64,000 nucleotides of DNA from Bradyrhizobium sp. NP1 (GCF_030378205.1 NZ_CP127385.1:4256001-4320000), one strand, 5' to 3'. Shown: positions 50,709 through 59,969, counted from the stretch's first letter. Notes: generated from the sequence alone by a model not told the origin. Program-made: numbers and translations.

Positions 50709-51332
50709 TCAGGCCGTTCGGCCCAATCCATACATCCGCCAGAACGATCGCCAGTAGACGCGGTTGACGTTGGCGATCGCGCGCGCGGCCGCGAGCGTGG
50801 TGTCGAAGGCGAACGGCACCGGCTGGGGCACGTTCTGCCTGGTCAGATCCACCGTGCCGGTGGATTCGCCGTGGCTGAACGTCAGATGCGCGCCGAACTT
50901 ATTGGCGAGCGCCCGCATCGCTTCGTTGCTCGCACCGGTGGTGATACGAAGGCTTTCGTAGCCCTTGGCACGCGCCTCGGCGATCAATTGCCGGAACAGG
51001 AAGCTGCCGACGCCACGACGGCGCACGGAGGCTTCCACGCTGAAGGCGATCTCCGGCAACGTGTCGGACGACGGCTCCGGCGGATGCAGTTCGGCTGCGC
51101 CGCGCACCACGCCGTCTTCGAAATAGGCGATGATGATGGTGCCGTCATTGGCGCATTTTTCGGCGTACCGCTCGATGAAGCGATCGTCGATGAAACCGTT
51201 GAAGCGGTCGTGGCGGCTCATGCGGTCCAGCCGCAGCAGGTGATCGCGCAGGAGCGGCAATTCCTCGTGCTGACGGAGGGTGCGGACGAAGCTTCGCGCG
51301 CGCATCGGGCCGGCATGGTTTCTCTGTTGCAT
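50709..51332 (-). CDS. GNAT-family acetyltransferase
   Basis: 207 residues from ATG 51332, with GAGGAG ahead. The acetyl-CoA loop is in SVEASVRRRGVGSFLFRQLI (R.RG.G), the fold's motif A. N-terminal RHDRFNGFIDDRFIERYAEK resembles single GNAT proteins of Bradyrhizobium. It acetylates an unknown small molecule or protein. Confidence 0.85.
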   Translation of the reverse strand: MQQRNHAGPMRARSFVRTLRQHEELPLLRDHLLRLDRMSRHDRFNGFIDDRFIERYAEKCANDGTIIIAYFEDGVVRGAAELHPPEPSSDTLPEIAFSVEASVRRRGVGSFLFRQLIAEARAKGYESLRITTGASNEAMRALANKFGAHLTFSHGESTGTVDLTRQNVPQPVPFAFDTTLAAARAIANVNRVYWRSFWRMYGLGRTA

Positions 51333-51468
51333 GTCAAAAAACTCCTCTTAGATGACCCTCGAGGAGGCGTCCGAATCCCTAGACCTCATATATTGTGCAG
51401 CGCAGCAAGATTTTCAAGACCTTCGCGACAAAAAATGAAACAAGGATTCACTTAAAGATTCAGCGAGC

Positions 51469-51867
51469 TTAGAGCACCATCTGGGTTTGCGTGATGATCG
51501 CAACCAGCTTGCCGTCCTCGGTCTCCAGCCTGATCTGCCATACCTGGGTACGGCGCCCGCGATGTACGGGCGTCGCCGTCGCCACCACGACGGCGCCTTC
51601 CCTCACTCCCCCAATGAAGTTGGTCTTGCTTTCGAGCGTGGTCGTGCCCTTGGCATCCTCCGGCAGGTTGATCACGGTGGCCGCGGCCCCCACCGAATCC
51701 GCGAGCGCCATGATGGCCCCGCCATGGATGGTGTGATGGAGGGTGCAGAGGTCCGGCCGCACCGTGATCCGCGCCACCACGCGTCCCCTGTCGGCTTCCG
51801 TGAAGGTCACGCCCATCAGCTCCGCAAACGGCATCTTCAGCGAATTGATCTTCTCAAGCGGCGTCAT
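51469..51867 (-). CDS. PaaI-type hotdog thioesterase
   Basis: 132 residues from ATG 51867 with GGGGAG ahead. LHHTIHGGAIMALADSVGAA is the HGG.....D active-site region of PaaI/YdiI-like thioesterases; the C-terminus carries GRRTQVWQIRLETEDGKLVA. It hydrolyses acyl-CoA thioesters, for example aromatic ones. The frame extends to 52269 but without a supported start. Confidence 0.85.
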   Translation of the reverse strand: MTPLEKINSLKMPFAELMGVTFTEADRGRVVARITVRPDLCTLHHTIHGGAIMALADSVGAAATVINLPEDAKGTTTLESKTNFIGGVREGAVVVATATPVHRGRRTQVWQIRLETEDGKLVAIITQTQMVL

Positions 51868-51999
51868 CGGCGCTCCCCTTGTCGTCCAAGCCATATTCGA
51901 GGCGCGAGGATGGAGTAGCCGGGTAAAGGAGGCAATGACCTCCGAGGTAATGGTGCGCCCGCATTGCCTGTCAGCCGCCCGCGCGGCATAGGGTTGGTC

Positions 52000-52785
52000 A
52001 TGCGCCACTTCCCGCCGCAACGCATCGTCTGCCTCACCGAGGAGACCGTGGAGACGCTGTACCTGCTTGGCCAGGAAGACCGCATCGTCGGCGTCTCCGG
52101 CTATGCGGTGCGCCCGCCTCGGGTCAGGCGCGAGAAGCCGCGGGTCTCCGCCTTCATCTCCGCCGACATTCCAAAGATCACGGCGCTCGCGCCCGACCTC
52201 GTGCTGGCCTTCTCCGACCTGCAGGCGGATATCGTTGCAGAGCTGGTGCGCGCGGGCGTTGCGGTTCATGTCTTCAACCAGCGCGACGTCGCGGGAATTC
52301 TCGCGATGATCCGCACGCTCGGCGCCATGGTCGGCGTGGCGGAGCGGGCCGATCAGCTCGCCAGGAGTTACGAGGAACGGCTCGCCGCGATCGCTGCGAC
52401 CAGTCGTCCCGGCCCGAGGCCAAAGGTCTATTTCGAGGAGTGGGACGATCCCTTGATCAGCGGCATCGGCTGGGTCTCCGAGCTGATCGAGATCGCGGGT
52501 GGCGAGGACGTGCTGCCGGATTTGCGCCGCAAGGCGGCGGCGAAGGACCGCATCGTCGCGCCAGACGTGGTGCGCGCGGCTGCGCCCGACGTGATCCTGG
52601 CGTCCTGGTGCGGCAAGAAGGTCGTGCCCGACCGGATCAGGCAGCGCCCGAACTGGGACACGATCCCGGCGGTGCGCAACAACCGCATCGTCGAGATCAA
52701 GTCATCGCTGATCCTGCAGCCGGGCCCGGCCGCGCTGACCGACGGGCTCGATGCGATCGTTGCGGCGCTTTGGAACGAAGGCTGA
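52000..52785 (+). CDS. BtuF-like cobalamin/metal-chelate binding protein without signal peptide
   Basis: 261 residues starting MRHFPPQRIVCLTEETVETL, with IVGVSGYAVRP, LAPDLVLAFSDLQADIVAEL and QRPNWDTIPAVRNNRIVEI, the PBP type III fold of BtuF/FhuD-like proteins. No signal peptide is visible, and the short alternative start at 51964 adds none. Such forms may work in the cytoplasm or be misnamed binding proteins. No ABC permease is adjacent. Its stop and the M20 deacylase stop are adjacent, head to tail on opposite strands. Confidence 0.75.
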   Translation: MRHFPPQRIVCLTEETVETLYLLGQEDRIVGVSGYAVRPPRVRREKPRVSAFISADIPKITALAPDLVLAFSDLQADIVAELVRAGVAVHVFNQRDVAGILAMIRTLGAMVGVAERADQLARSYEERLAAIAATSRPGPRPKVYFEEWDDPLISGIGWVSELIEIAGGEDVLPDLRRKAAAKDRIVAPDVVRAAAPDVILASWCGKKVVPDRIRQRPNWDTIPAVRNNRIVEIKSSLILQPGPAALTDGLDAIVAALWNEG

Positions 52786-54066
52786 TTACGCCTTCTCGAC
52801 CCCGCACCATTCGGCGATGAACAGCGCGGTTGCCTTGGTCGACTTTCGCAGCGATTCCAGGTCGACATATTCGTTGAAGCCGTGCATCGCCGCGCCACTG
52901 GCGCCGAAGCAGAGGCTGGGGATGTCGTGGTTCAGCCCGTAGAAGCGGGTGTCGGTCAGCGCGGTGAACACGAGGTCCTCGACCGCCCCGCCATAGACCG
53001 CACTGAACGCCTTCCCGAACGCAGCTTCCGGCGCAGCCGAATTCGTCAGCTCGTAGCCCTCCGACAGAAAGCCCGACCACTCGACCGCAGGTGGGTTGTT
53101 GGAAAGAAAGCGGTGATCGCGCGCCGCGGCCGCAACACAGGCCAGGATTTCCGCCTGCGCGTCGGCGACCGGCCAGCCCGGCAGGATCGCGATCCGGCAA
53201 TCGACGTCGCACCACGCGGGCACGCTGGAAGCCCAGTCACCGCCCCTGATGATCCCCGGATTGAAGTTGATGGGATGATTGAGCGTCTTGAAGTGCCGGT
53301 CGCTCCTGGCCCGCTCATTCCATTCGGCCTCGAGCTTCTCCAGCGCGTGGATCAGATGATAGGCCGCAGTGATGGCGTTGGAGCCCGAGCCGGCCTCGAA
53401 CACATGCACGGGATGGCCGCGCACTTTCAGGCGAAACCAGATCACGCCGACCTGCGAACGCACCATCTTGCCGCCGGTCGGTTCGGGGATGAAGCAGGCG
53501 TCGGCCCGATAGCCGCGCTGCAATGTCGAGAGCGCGCCGACCCCGGTGCTCTCCTCCTCGATCACGGACTGAAAATGGATCCGCGCGGTCGGCCGGAAGC
53601 CGGCAGCCCGGATCGCGTCGAGCGCGTATAATGCGCCGATCGTGCCGGACTTCATGTCGCAGGCACCGCGGCCATACATCCGCCCGTCCCTGATGACGGG
53701 CGAAAATGGCGGCGTCTCCCACATGTCGAGCGGGCCGGTCGGCACGACGTCGCAATGGCCCTGCAGGATCAGCGACTTTCCGGCGTCGTTCGCCGGACGG
53801 TAGGTGCCGACCACCGTGCGCGCCCTGGAGAAATCGTGCTCGATCGGACCGTAGCCGCGCAGATCCTTCAGGTCGTCAGGGTTGATGTGCCAGTCGTCGA
53901 CCTCATAGCCACGCGCGCGCAGGAGATCGCCGATCATGTCCTGGCACGGCCCCTCCGCGCCGCGGGTCGAGGGGATCGCAACGAAATCCATGGTGGTGGC
54001 AAGCTGCGCGTCGAAGCCGGCATCGACGGCCGCAAGGATTCGTTGGTGAGTGTCGTTGGCGTTCAT
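52786..54066 (-). CDS. M20-family deacylase (ArgE/DapE type)
   Basis: 426 residues. Metal/catalytic residues: His104 and Asp106 in LQGHCDVVP, Asp137 in YGRGACDMKSG, Glu170/171 in VIEEESTG, PEPTGG, and the final His in MHGFNE. It deacylates an N-acyl amino acid or related amide in the cytoplasm; members of this group include succinyl-diaminopimelate and acetylornithine deacylases. The exact substrate is not evident. Starts MNANDTHQRILAAVDAGFDA. Confidence 0.9.
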   Translation of the reverse strand: MNANDTHQRILAAVDAGFDAQLATTMDFVAIPSTRGAEGPCQDMIGDLLRARGYEVDDWHINPDDLKDLRGYGPIEHDFSRARTVVGTYRPANDAGKSLILQGHCDVVPTGPLDMWETPPFSPVIRDGRMYGRGACDMKSGTIGALYALDAIRAAGFRPTARIHFQSVIEEESTGVGALSTLQRGYRADACFIPEPTGGKMVRSQVGVIWFRLKVRGHPVHVFEAGSGSNAITAAYHLIHALEKLEAEWNERARSDRHFKTLNHPINFNPGIIRGGDWASSVPAWCDVDCRIAILPGWPVADAQAEILACVAAAARDHRFLSNNPPAVEWSGFLSEGYELTNSAAPEAAFGKAFSAVYGGAVEDLVFTALTDTRFYGLNHDIPSLCFGASGAAMHGFNEYVDLESLRKSTKATALFIAEWCGVEKA

Positions 54067-54202
54067 CGCTTACCCCGTTGTGCTCGCGGGGCGGATCAAA
54101 TCACAGTTCGCCGCCGAATGCAGGTTCCCGCCGCAGCTTTCAGAATCGGCGCGGGCTGCGTAGGCTTTCCCGGCAACGCCTGTGCTTTTGCGGAGAGACT
54201 GG

Positions 54203-54442
54203 ATGGCTGGACGAGCTGGATGCTATGCGATGCTGCTGCTTGCGCTGACCATGTCGGACGCAAAAGCCATGACCGACCAGGTGCCGAACGAACAGGCCAT
54301 CGTCGATCTTCGGCTCGGACAACGCGTTCAGGTCGATGACGGAACCTGCCCGCAGGGCCAGATCAAGGAAGTGTCCGGCGCCAAAATGGGACCGACCGGC
54401 ATTGAACGCGCGCGAAGGTGTGTGCCGCGCCGGAAGAAATAA
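54203..54442 (+). CDS. DUF6719-like exported protein, 79 residues
   Basis: From ATG 54203 (CGGAGAG ahead). Signal-like N-terminus (MAGRAGCYAMLLLALTM), then VPNEQAIVDLRLGQRVQVDD, GTCPQGQIKEVSGAKM and RRCVPRRKK, a pattern of small Bradyrhizobiaceae proteins (DUF6719-like). Two Cys may pair. Role unknown. Confidence 0.72.
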   Translation: MAGRAGCYAMLLLALTMSDAKAMTDQVPNEQAIVDLRLGQRVQVDDGTCPQGQIKEVSGAKMGPTGIERARRCVPRRKK

Positions 54443-54466
54443 GGAAATGCGTGGCGTGTGACGGCG

Positions 54467-54832
54467 CTAATGCGCCGGATCGAACATGCACTGCAAGGTC
54501 GGCCTCGCAATCTTGGTGAAAGTCGGGCCGATCTCGGATCGCTTCGCGGCGGGCACCCAGTTGTTCTCGATGGTGGGCACGCCGGTCTCGCTGATACCGC
54601 GGAGCAATGCTTCGCGCAGATCCTCGTCCTCGACGACCGCGGCGGCGTGATCGTGCAGACAGCCGCAGACTTCCTCCGGATGCGCCCAGCGGCCCAGCAT
54701 GTGCGGCGCGCACTGGCGGACGAACTCACCGCGCGGATCGGATGGCTTCATGAGCGAAATCATCTGCGCCTGCGCGGGCGCAGCGAGCGCCAGGCACGCG
54801 ACGAGGGCACCAGAGAGGAAACGAATGAGCAT
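54467..54832 (-). CDS. Exported protein of unknown function, 121 residues
   Basis: ATG 54832. Signal peptide (MLIRFLSGALVACLALAAPA) followed by QMISLMKPSDPRGEFVRQCA and a CGCLHDHAAAVVEDEDLREA segment; four Cys suggest disulfides. A single-gene unit, convergent with the DUF6719-like gene. Confidence 0.68.
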   Translation of the reverse strand: MLIRFLSGALVACLALAAPAQAQMISLMKPSDPRGEFVRQCAPHMLGRWAHPEEVCGCLHDHAAAVVEDEDLREALLRGISETGVPTIENNWVPAAKRSEIGPTFTKIARPTLQCMFDPAH

Positions 54833-54877
54833 TGCGAGCCTTACCGGCAACTTTCTTGTTCGACGAAAGTGCCAGCC

Positions 54878-55033
54878 TTAGTTGGCGGCGACAACCAGTG
54901 GCGCAGCCGTCGCGATCGGCGAACCACTATAGGCAAAGGTCCCGACACCGGGGAGGCTTGTGTCCGACGAGCCAGCCAGGGACGGCCCAACCATCACGAA
55001 GGCGAAGGCCAGGATGAAGCTGATGGTCCGCAT
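54878..55033 (-). CDS. Small secreted protein, 51 residues
   Basis: ATG 55033 is preceded by CGGAG eight bases upstream. Signal peptide MRTISFILAFAFVMVGPSLA followed by a short mature part GSSDTSLPGVGTFAYSGSPI, ending VVAAN. I recall similar short proteins in Bradyrhizobium; function unknown. Confidence 0.65.
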   Translation of the reverse strand: MRTISFILAFAFVMVGPSLAGSSDTSLPGVGTFAYSGSPIATAAPLVVAAN

Positions 55034-55364
55034 TTGACGGTCTCCGGAAAATAGCTTGCGGCGCAGCCCGCCGCTGTCGTTGGGCCCTGATAACCATGTC
55101 CGGTTTCGTTCATTCTGCGCGCGAAGCAGAAAATGGTTTCGTCACGGGGCGAATTGTTTCGTCGCTGCCGAGTCCACGAAACAATGAAGCAAAAACCTCA
55201 ATGATTTCAGATCGCGCGATTGAGCCGAGGCGGATTGAGATGGGTCAATGACCCTGCTGTGAATAGCGGCGATACGGCGCTAGGGAAGTCCCGCTCGGGC
55301 AAAGGCCATGCAACCTTTCAGCCTGTCGGCGCGTTACAAGCCTTCTTCAACAAGGATGGCCGTT
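55034..55364. other. Intergenic stretch with no gene seen
   Basis: 331 bases between a small leftward secreted-protein gene and a rightward small gene. It contains AT-richer runs around 55080-55210 that may be promoters. I see no repeat or coding signal. Confidence 0.5.
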
Positions 55365-55580
55365 ATGGGCAGTGGCCGCACCGTTGTTGGCAATACACCT
55401 CCCCGCAGGCCGATTTCGGCCGGCACCGCCGATCCGCCCCGCACAACCCTCTCGCCGGCGATGTCGCTGCAGCGCGGCGACTTCGGCAATGTCTCTACGC
55501 CGCAGAAATTCGTGCATCTGGTCGGTTGCCGCGACGCCCGTCCGAAGCCGGAACTGCGCCCGACGCCGGCGAAGCGCTAG
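55365..55580 (+). CDS. Small protein of unknown function, 71 residues
   Basis: From ATG 55365, with AAGGA nine bases ahead. MGSGRTVVGNTPPRRPISAG, then a Pro/Arg/Thr-rich sequence and GDFGNVSTPQKFVHLVGCRD, ending RPTPAKR. Disordered-looking, no membrane segment. ATG 55356 is an alternative. Reminiscent of short proteins in Bradyrhizobium. Confidence 0.55.
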   Translation: MGSGRTVVGNTPPRRPISAGTADPPRTTLSPAMSLQRGDFGNVSTPQKFVHLVGCRDARPKPELRPTPAKR

Positions 55581-55591
55581 GCCCTCGCCCC

Positions 55592-56140
55592 TCACTGAAT
55601 GTAGTCGCCGCATTTCTGGACGGCGGCGTCAGCCGCGCCCCACGGCATGATCGGCACCGAGGAGGTCGAATTCTTCGGCGATCCCTCGATCAGCTTGTCG
55701 GAATACACCATATAAACCAGCACGTTACGCTTGGCGTCGCAGCCGCGCACGATCTGCATCTTCTTGAAGAACAGCGAGCGGCGCTGGCGAAACATGTCAT
55801 CGCCCTGCCCCATTTTGTCCTTGAAGCGGATCGGCCCGATCTGGCGGCAGGCCAGCGAAATATCGGAGACCTCTTCGGCAAGGCCCATCCAGCCCTTGAA
55901 GCCGCCCTTCTCCGGCACGGTGAAATGACAGGCCACCCCCTCCACCTCGGGATCATCGATACCGTAGGTTGCAAGCTTGTCGTTCGGACTCATCCATTTG
56001 AACACGGTCGAGCGGCGGAAGATGAGATCCGGCTCGTCGGCGGCCGTCGCTTGGGTGGCGAAAGACAGCGCCAGCACGACCATCAGGAGCAGCGAGGCCA
56101 TGGGCCGTCTGTCACATTCGCTTAAGGCAGGAAATGGCAT
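55592..56140 (-). CDS. CreA family exported protein
   Basis: 182 residues from ATG 56140 with CGGAGACTTCC ahead. The signal segment (MASLLLMVVLALSFATQATA) sits after a 13-residue extension. The mature part STVFKWMSPNDKLATYGIDD, GVACHFTVPEKGGFKGWMGL and SLACRQIGPIRF matches CreA, a conserved periplasmic protein of unknown function. It ends CGDYIQ, with five Cys in all. ATG 56101 would start at the signal peptide itself. Confidence 0.85.
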   Translation of the reverse strand: MPFPALSECDRRPMASLLLMVVLALSFATQATAADEPDLIFRRSTVFKWMSPNDKLATYGIDDPEVEGVACHFTVPEKGGFKGWMGLAEEVSDISLACRQIGPIRFKDKMGQGDDMFRQRRSLFFKKMQIVRGCDAKRNVLVYMVYSDKLIEGSPKNSTSSVPIMPWGAADAAVQKCGDYIQ

Positions 56141-56346
56141 GGAAGTCTCCGTGGGGGTGTCGCCCATGTAGGCGCCCGACCGCCCTCACGGAAGGCGCGC
56201 GGCGAGCCATCTCGGCCGCGGATTTAACGCAATGTGAGGCTTTTTTGGTACGCTCAATTTGAATCGGGCGGGCTTTGCGACTGGGGCGCTGGTGAACGGG
56301 TTTTGTGTCTGCGACAACAAACCCCATACGAACTGGGAATCGGGAA

Positions 56347-58146
56347 ATGCGCGTAACCGAGCGTCGGATTTCTAACCGGGCTATTTCAACCAATCATTTT
56401 TGGGGTCTGGCATTGTTGGCGGCGGCCGGCACGGTCGCTGCCGGCAGCGAGGCGAATGCCGCTGTCTACTACTGGCAGGACTCCGACCCCAGCTTCTACC
56501 GCCCGGTACCGATGGCCCAGCCGCGATCGCAGCGGCCGCGGCGACAATCCGCGCGCAAGAACATGGTCGAAAAGGAGACCAGCGCCAAGCCGCAAGGCCC
56601 GCTGATCATCGCGGTCTCCATCGACAAGCAGCGGGTGCGGGTGTTCGACGCCAACGGCTTCTTCGCGGAAGCGCCGGTGTCGACCGGCATGCGCGGCCAT
56701 TCCACCCCGACCGGCGTCTTCAGCGTCATCCAGAAACACAAATTCCACCACTCCAACATCTACAGCGGCGCGCCGATGCCCTACATGCAGCGCATCACCT
56801 GGTCCGGTGTTGCGCTCCACGCCGGCGTGCTGCCGGGCTATCCGGCCTCGCATGGCTGCATCCGCATGCCGATGTCGTTCGCCGTCAAGATGTGGAACTG
56901 GACCAGGATGGGCGCGCGCGTGTTCGTGACGCCCTACGAAATCCCGACGCCAACAAGCTTCGCGCATCCACTGCTCGCGACGATGAAGGTGGCGCCGCAG
57001 CCGGTCGCGACGGAGGAGCCCGCGAGCGACAAGCCGGTGCCGGCGAAAGCCGATAAGGGCGCGGCCGAGGCGAAGCCCGACAATTCCGAATCGCGGCTTG
57101 AATTGCGCTCAACGGTCGGCCATGTCGATCCGCCCAAGGCCTCGGCCGAGGCAGCGGAGAACAGCTCATCGCACGAGCAGACGCACACTGCCGATGCGGG
57201 CCGCAACATCGATGCCGCCGCGCCCGCGGTCACGATGTCGGACGCCGCCGGCGGCACCGCGCGGCGCGAGGAGGAACAGGCCGACGGCACGCGGTCGCGA
57301 CTGGTGAAACCGGCGGATAGCGATGCCGCGCCAGGCGTGGCGATCGCAACCCAAGACAAGCCGGCGCAAGACAAACCAGCGCAGGACAAACGGGCCCAAT
57401 ACAAACCGGCCGAGACCGTTGCCGTCGACATGAAGCCGGTCGATGGCCCGAAGCCCGCCGACAAGCTTGCCCAAGCCAGGCTCGAGAGCAGCAAGGCTGA
57501 CGACAGGGCAGAAGCCAGGAAGTCCGAACCGGCTGTCGCGGAGGCCGCGAAGCCGGCGGCGGCACAATCCGCGGCCAGCCCTTCCGCAACCAGGCCGGAA
57601 GAGGCGAAGACCGTGGCGGTCGCGCCCGATGCGAAGAAAGACCAGAGCCGGATGGCTGGCGAGACTCTGCCTGCAAGAGAATCCCGGCGCCCGGGCCAGA
57701 TCGCGGTGCTGATCAGCCGCAAGGATTCCAAGCTCTATGTGCGCGAGAACTTCAAGCCATGGTTCGAGGTGCCGGTGACGATCGCGCCGAGCGACCGACC
57801 GCTCGGCACGCATGTGTTCACCGCCGAAGTCGACAAGAACAATGCGAATGGCCTGCATTGGTCGGTGGTGTCGCTGCCGATGTCGGCGCGCAGCGTGCAG
57901 CGCAGCCAGGACCAGGAGCAAATCGTGCATCGCCGCAAGGCCGCAGCCACGGGTCCGGTCGAGATGAAGTCGATGCCGGCGCCCGACAGCCCGGCGGAGG
58001 CGCTCGACCGCATCAGCGTGCCAGCTGATGCGATGGCACGCGTCAACGAGGCGCTGGCGACCGGCGGCTCGATCATCGTCACCGACCAGGGCATCAACCA
58101 GGGCGAAACCGGCGAGGGCACGGACTTCATCGTCTCGCTGCGCTAG
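56347..58146 (+). CDS. L,D-transpeptidase with degenerate second domain
   Basis: 599 residues. A YkuD domain (about 85-200) carries the active-site motif HAGVLPGYPASHGCIRM with His158, His169 and Cys171. Near the C-terminus (about 455-560) a second region PGQIAVLISRKDSKLYVREN, DRPLGTHVFTAEVDK resembles the start of another YkuD domain but has no HGC motif, so it is probably a binding module. Between them is an acidic Ala/Lys/Pro-rich linker, including short KPAQD repeats. The enzyme forms 3-3 peptidoglycan cross-links or anchors proteins in the periplasm. The N-terminus looks like a signal anchor (FWGLALLAAAGTVAAGSEA). ATG 56347 is chosen over 56305. Confidence 0.88.
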   Translation: MRVTERRISNRAISTNHFWGLALLAAAGTVAAGSEANAAVYYWQDSDPSFYRPVPMAQPRSQRPRRQSARKNMVEKETSAKPQGPLIIAVSIDKQRVRVFDANGFFAEAPVSTGMRGHSTPTGVFSVIQKHKFHHSNIYSGAPMPYMQRITWSGVALHAGVLPGYPASHGCIRMPMSFAVKMWNWTRMGARVFVTPYEIPTPTSFAHPLLATMKVAPQPVATEEPASDKPVPAKADKGAAEAKPDNSESRLELRSTVGHVDPPKASAEAAENSSSHEQTHTADAGRNIDAAAPAVTMSDAAGGTARREEEQADGTRSRLVKPADSDAAPGVAIATQDKPAQDKPAQDKRAQYKPAETVAVDMKPVDGPKPADKLAQARLESSKADDRAEARKSEPAVAEAAKPAAAQSAASPSATRPEEAKTVAVAPDAKKDQSRMAGETLPARESRRPGQIAVLISRKDSKLYVRENFKPWFEVPVTIAPSDRPLGTHVFTAEVDKNNANGLHWSVVSLPMSARSVQRSQDQEQIVHRRKAAATGPVEMKSMPAPDSPAEALDRISVPADAMARVNEALATGGSIIVTDQGINQGETGEGTDFIVSLR

Positions 58147-58208
58147 CCAGCTTCGCGCAGCGCCATTGGCGGGAACGCATATCCGACCGACCGGAGCAAA
58201 AAAGAAGC

Positions 58209-58251
58209 TGGAGCACCGGTTCTGATTCAATCAGAGCCGAAAATGCTCTAG
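58209..58251. repeat. Left-part fragment of family A CTAG element
   Basis: GGAGCACCGGTTCTGATTCA followed by an inverted half ending AAAATGCTCTAG; this is the left palindrome of the element at 2659-2762 without the right half. It lies between the L,D-transpeptidase gene and the next gene. Confidence 0.75.
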
Positions 58252-58262
58252 AAGCGGCCGGC

Positions 58263-59903
58263 ATGACGGAACTCTCCACCGCGCCTTCCTCCGCGGCGCC
58301 AGCACACGCATCCCGCGACGCGCTCGACCGGCTGACCCCGCTTGGCTGGCGCGGCGGGCTGATCGCGATTGTCGTTGGCCTCGCGCTGTCCTTCTTCCTG
58401 TTCGGCTACGCCGTGATCTACTGGCGCAATGCCGATATGGATTTCATGGTGATCTACAGCGCGCTCGCCATGAACGATGGCAGGCCGCAGCAGTTCCTCG
58501 ATCACACCGCCTATCTGACCATCCTCACCGTCAAGTCGTGGTTTCAGCTGTTGCACGGGCTCGGCCTGCTCGACGCGTGGACGCTGTCGGCCTTTCCGCC
58601 GCCGACCGAGCCTGCCGCCTTCGACACGGCGATGACGCACGCGGTCCGCGCCGGACGCCTGCTGGCCTTCCTGATCGCGATCGGCTCGGTACTGATCTTT
58701 GCCGCGCTCGGGCGCCGCATCCTGCGCGACTGGCGCGTCACCCTGCTCGCTACGCTCGCCTTCGCGCTTTCCGGCGGCATCGCCGTGCATTCGCGTATCC
58801 TGCGCAGCGAGCTGGTCGCCGCGCTGCCGGTCATCTTCGCGCTGATGATCCTGATCGCGACGGGACGGCGCGCGAGCCTGTTCCGCCCCCTTTTCGTCGC
58901 CGCCAGCGCGTTCCTGTGCGTGCTTGGCCTCGAGAACAAGGTGCAGGCGATCCTCCTGATCGCCGTCCTGCCGTTCGTGGTGCTGCCGTTCGGTGGCAAG
59001 GAAGGCCGCAGTGTCAGGTTCTGGCAGAACACGTCCGGAAGCTGGCTCGTCGTCGCCGCCGCCGTGCTGCTTGCGCTCGCGGCCGGATCGGCCGCATGGC
59101 CGCTCGCCCGCGTCGGGTTCGACCGCGCCCTGCTGGACGCCGCGCAGTTTCATCCGCTCCTGCTCGGCCGGTTCGGCGTCTACCAGATCGCGCTGCTCGC
59201 ACTGGTCGCGGCCTGCATGGTCGCCTATGCCGCGATCTGGCGGATAGCCGCCGCCGAGACGCTCGCGGCGATCGCAGGCGCAGCGGCGGCCGGCGCGGCC
59301 GCCCTGCTCGTCCTCGACATCGACTACAACACCGCCAACGTGATCGCCGTCTTCAATCCGCTGGAGAAGATGCTGACCTTTGCCGACACCAGCACGGCAA
59401 GCGCCGCGAACGGATCGAGCATCGCGGCGATCCTGCTCCTTCTGCTCGATGGATTGGGCGGCGTGCTCACCCGTTACACCTTCGTGCTGCATTCCTCGCC
59501 GCGGCCCACGGTGTTCCTGACCTGGCTGGTCATCCCCGGCATCGTCTATGCGTGGCGGCGCGGCGAGCGGCAGGCCGCGCTGCAGGCGCTGATGCTGATG
59601 CTCGGCGCTATCGGCATCGACATGCTCGGCGTGCGGCGCGGCCTGAAATCGGAATATTTCATCTTCACCGATCCGCTGATCATTCTCGCCGGCGCGATCC
59701 TGCTCGATTCGCTCGACGCGTCACGTTTCCACAAATGGGCCTATTCGATCGCCATCACGCTGTTCGCGCTGCATATCGCCATCGGCCAGGCGGAGCCGAT
59801 CAAATACGCGCTGAAGCGCTCGGGGCCGGAATCGATCTGCGAATGGAATTCCTACTACATGCCGCTGATGCCGCTGCCCTGGTGCAAGCGGGCGCCTGCG
59901 TAA
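58263..59903 (+). CDS. Polytopic membrane protein, glycosyltransferase-like
   Basis: 546 residues with about ten or more hydrophobic helices, starting MTELSTAPSSAAPAHASRDA. The region after helix 1 (YWRNADMDFMVIYSALAMND) places an Asp-containing external loop, as in GT-C or ArnT-like sugar transferases. Possibly an envelope glycosyltransferase or related lipid-linked enzyme; not a confident assignment. It ends with a Cys-containing tail (CEWNSYYMPLMPLPWCKRAP). The flanking genes are periplasmic or envelope-related. Confidence 0.72.
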   Translation: MTELSTAPSSAAPAHASRDALDRLTPLGWRGGLIAIVVGLALSFFLFGYAVIYWRNADMDFMVIYSALAMNDGRPQQFLDHTAYLTILTVKSWFQLLHGLGLLDAWTLSAFPPPTEPAAFDTAMTHAVRAGRLLAFLIAIGSVLIFAALGRRILRDWRVTLLATLAFALSGGIAVHSRILRSELVAALPVIFALMILIATGRRASLFRPLFVAASAFLCVLGLENKVQAILLIAVLPFVVLPFGGKEGRSVRFWQNTSGSWLVVAAAVLLALAAGSAAWPLARVGFDRALLDAAQFHPLLLGRFGVYQIALLALVAACMVAYAAIWRIAAAETLAAIAGAAAAGAAALLVLDIDYNTANVIAVFNPLEKMLTFADTSTASAANGSSIAAILLLLLDGLGGVLTRYTFVLHSSPRPTVFLTWLVIPGIVYAWRRGERQAALQALMLMLGAIGIDMLGVRRGLKSEYFIFTDPLIILAGAILLDSLDASRFHKWAYSIAITLFALHIAIGQAEPIKYALKRSGPESICEWNSYYMPLMPLPWCKRAPA

Positions 59904-59969
59904 CGACCTGTTGACGAGCCCCGCCCTGCCGGCTGCTGTAGTCTGGTTCCGCTACCGACGGAGACAGCC

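Noticed and set aside
58248..59492. 414-codon leftward open frame
   Set aside because: Antisense to the polytopic membrane protein; composed of E/Q/R/G-rich sequence without motifs.
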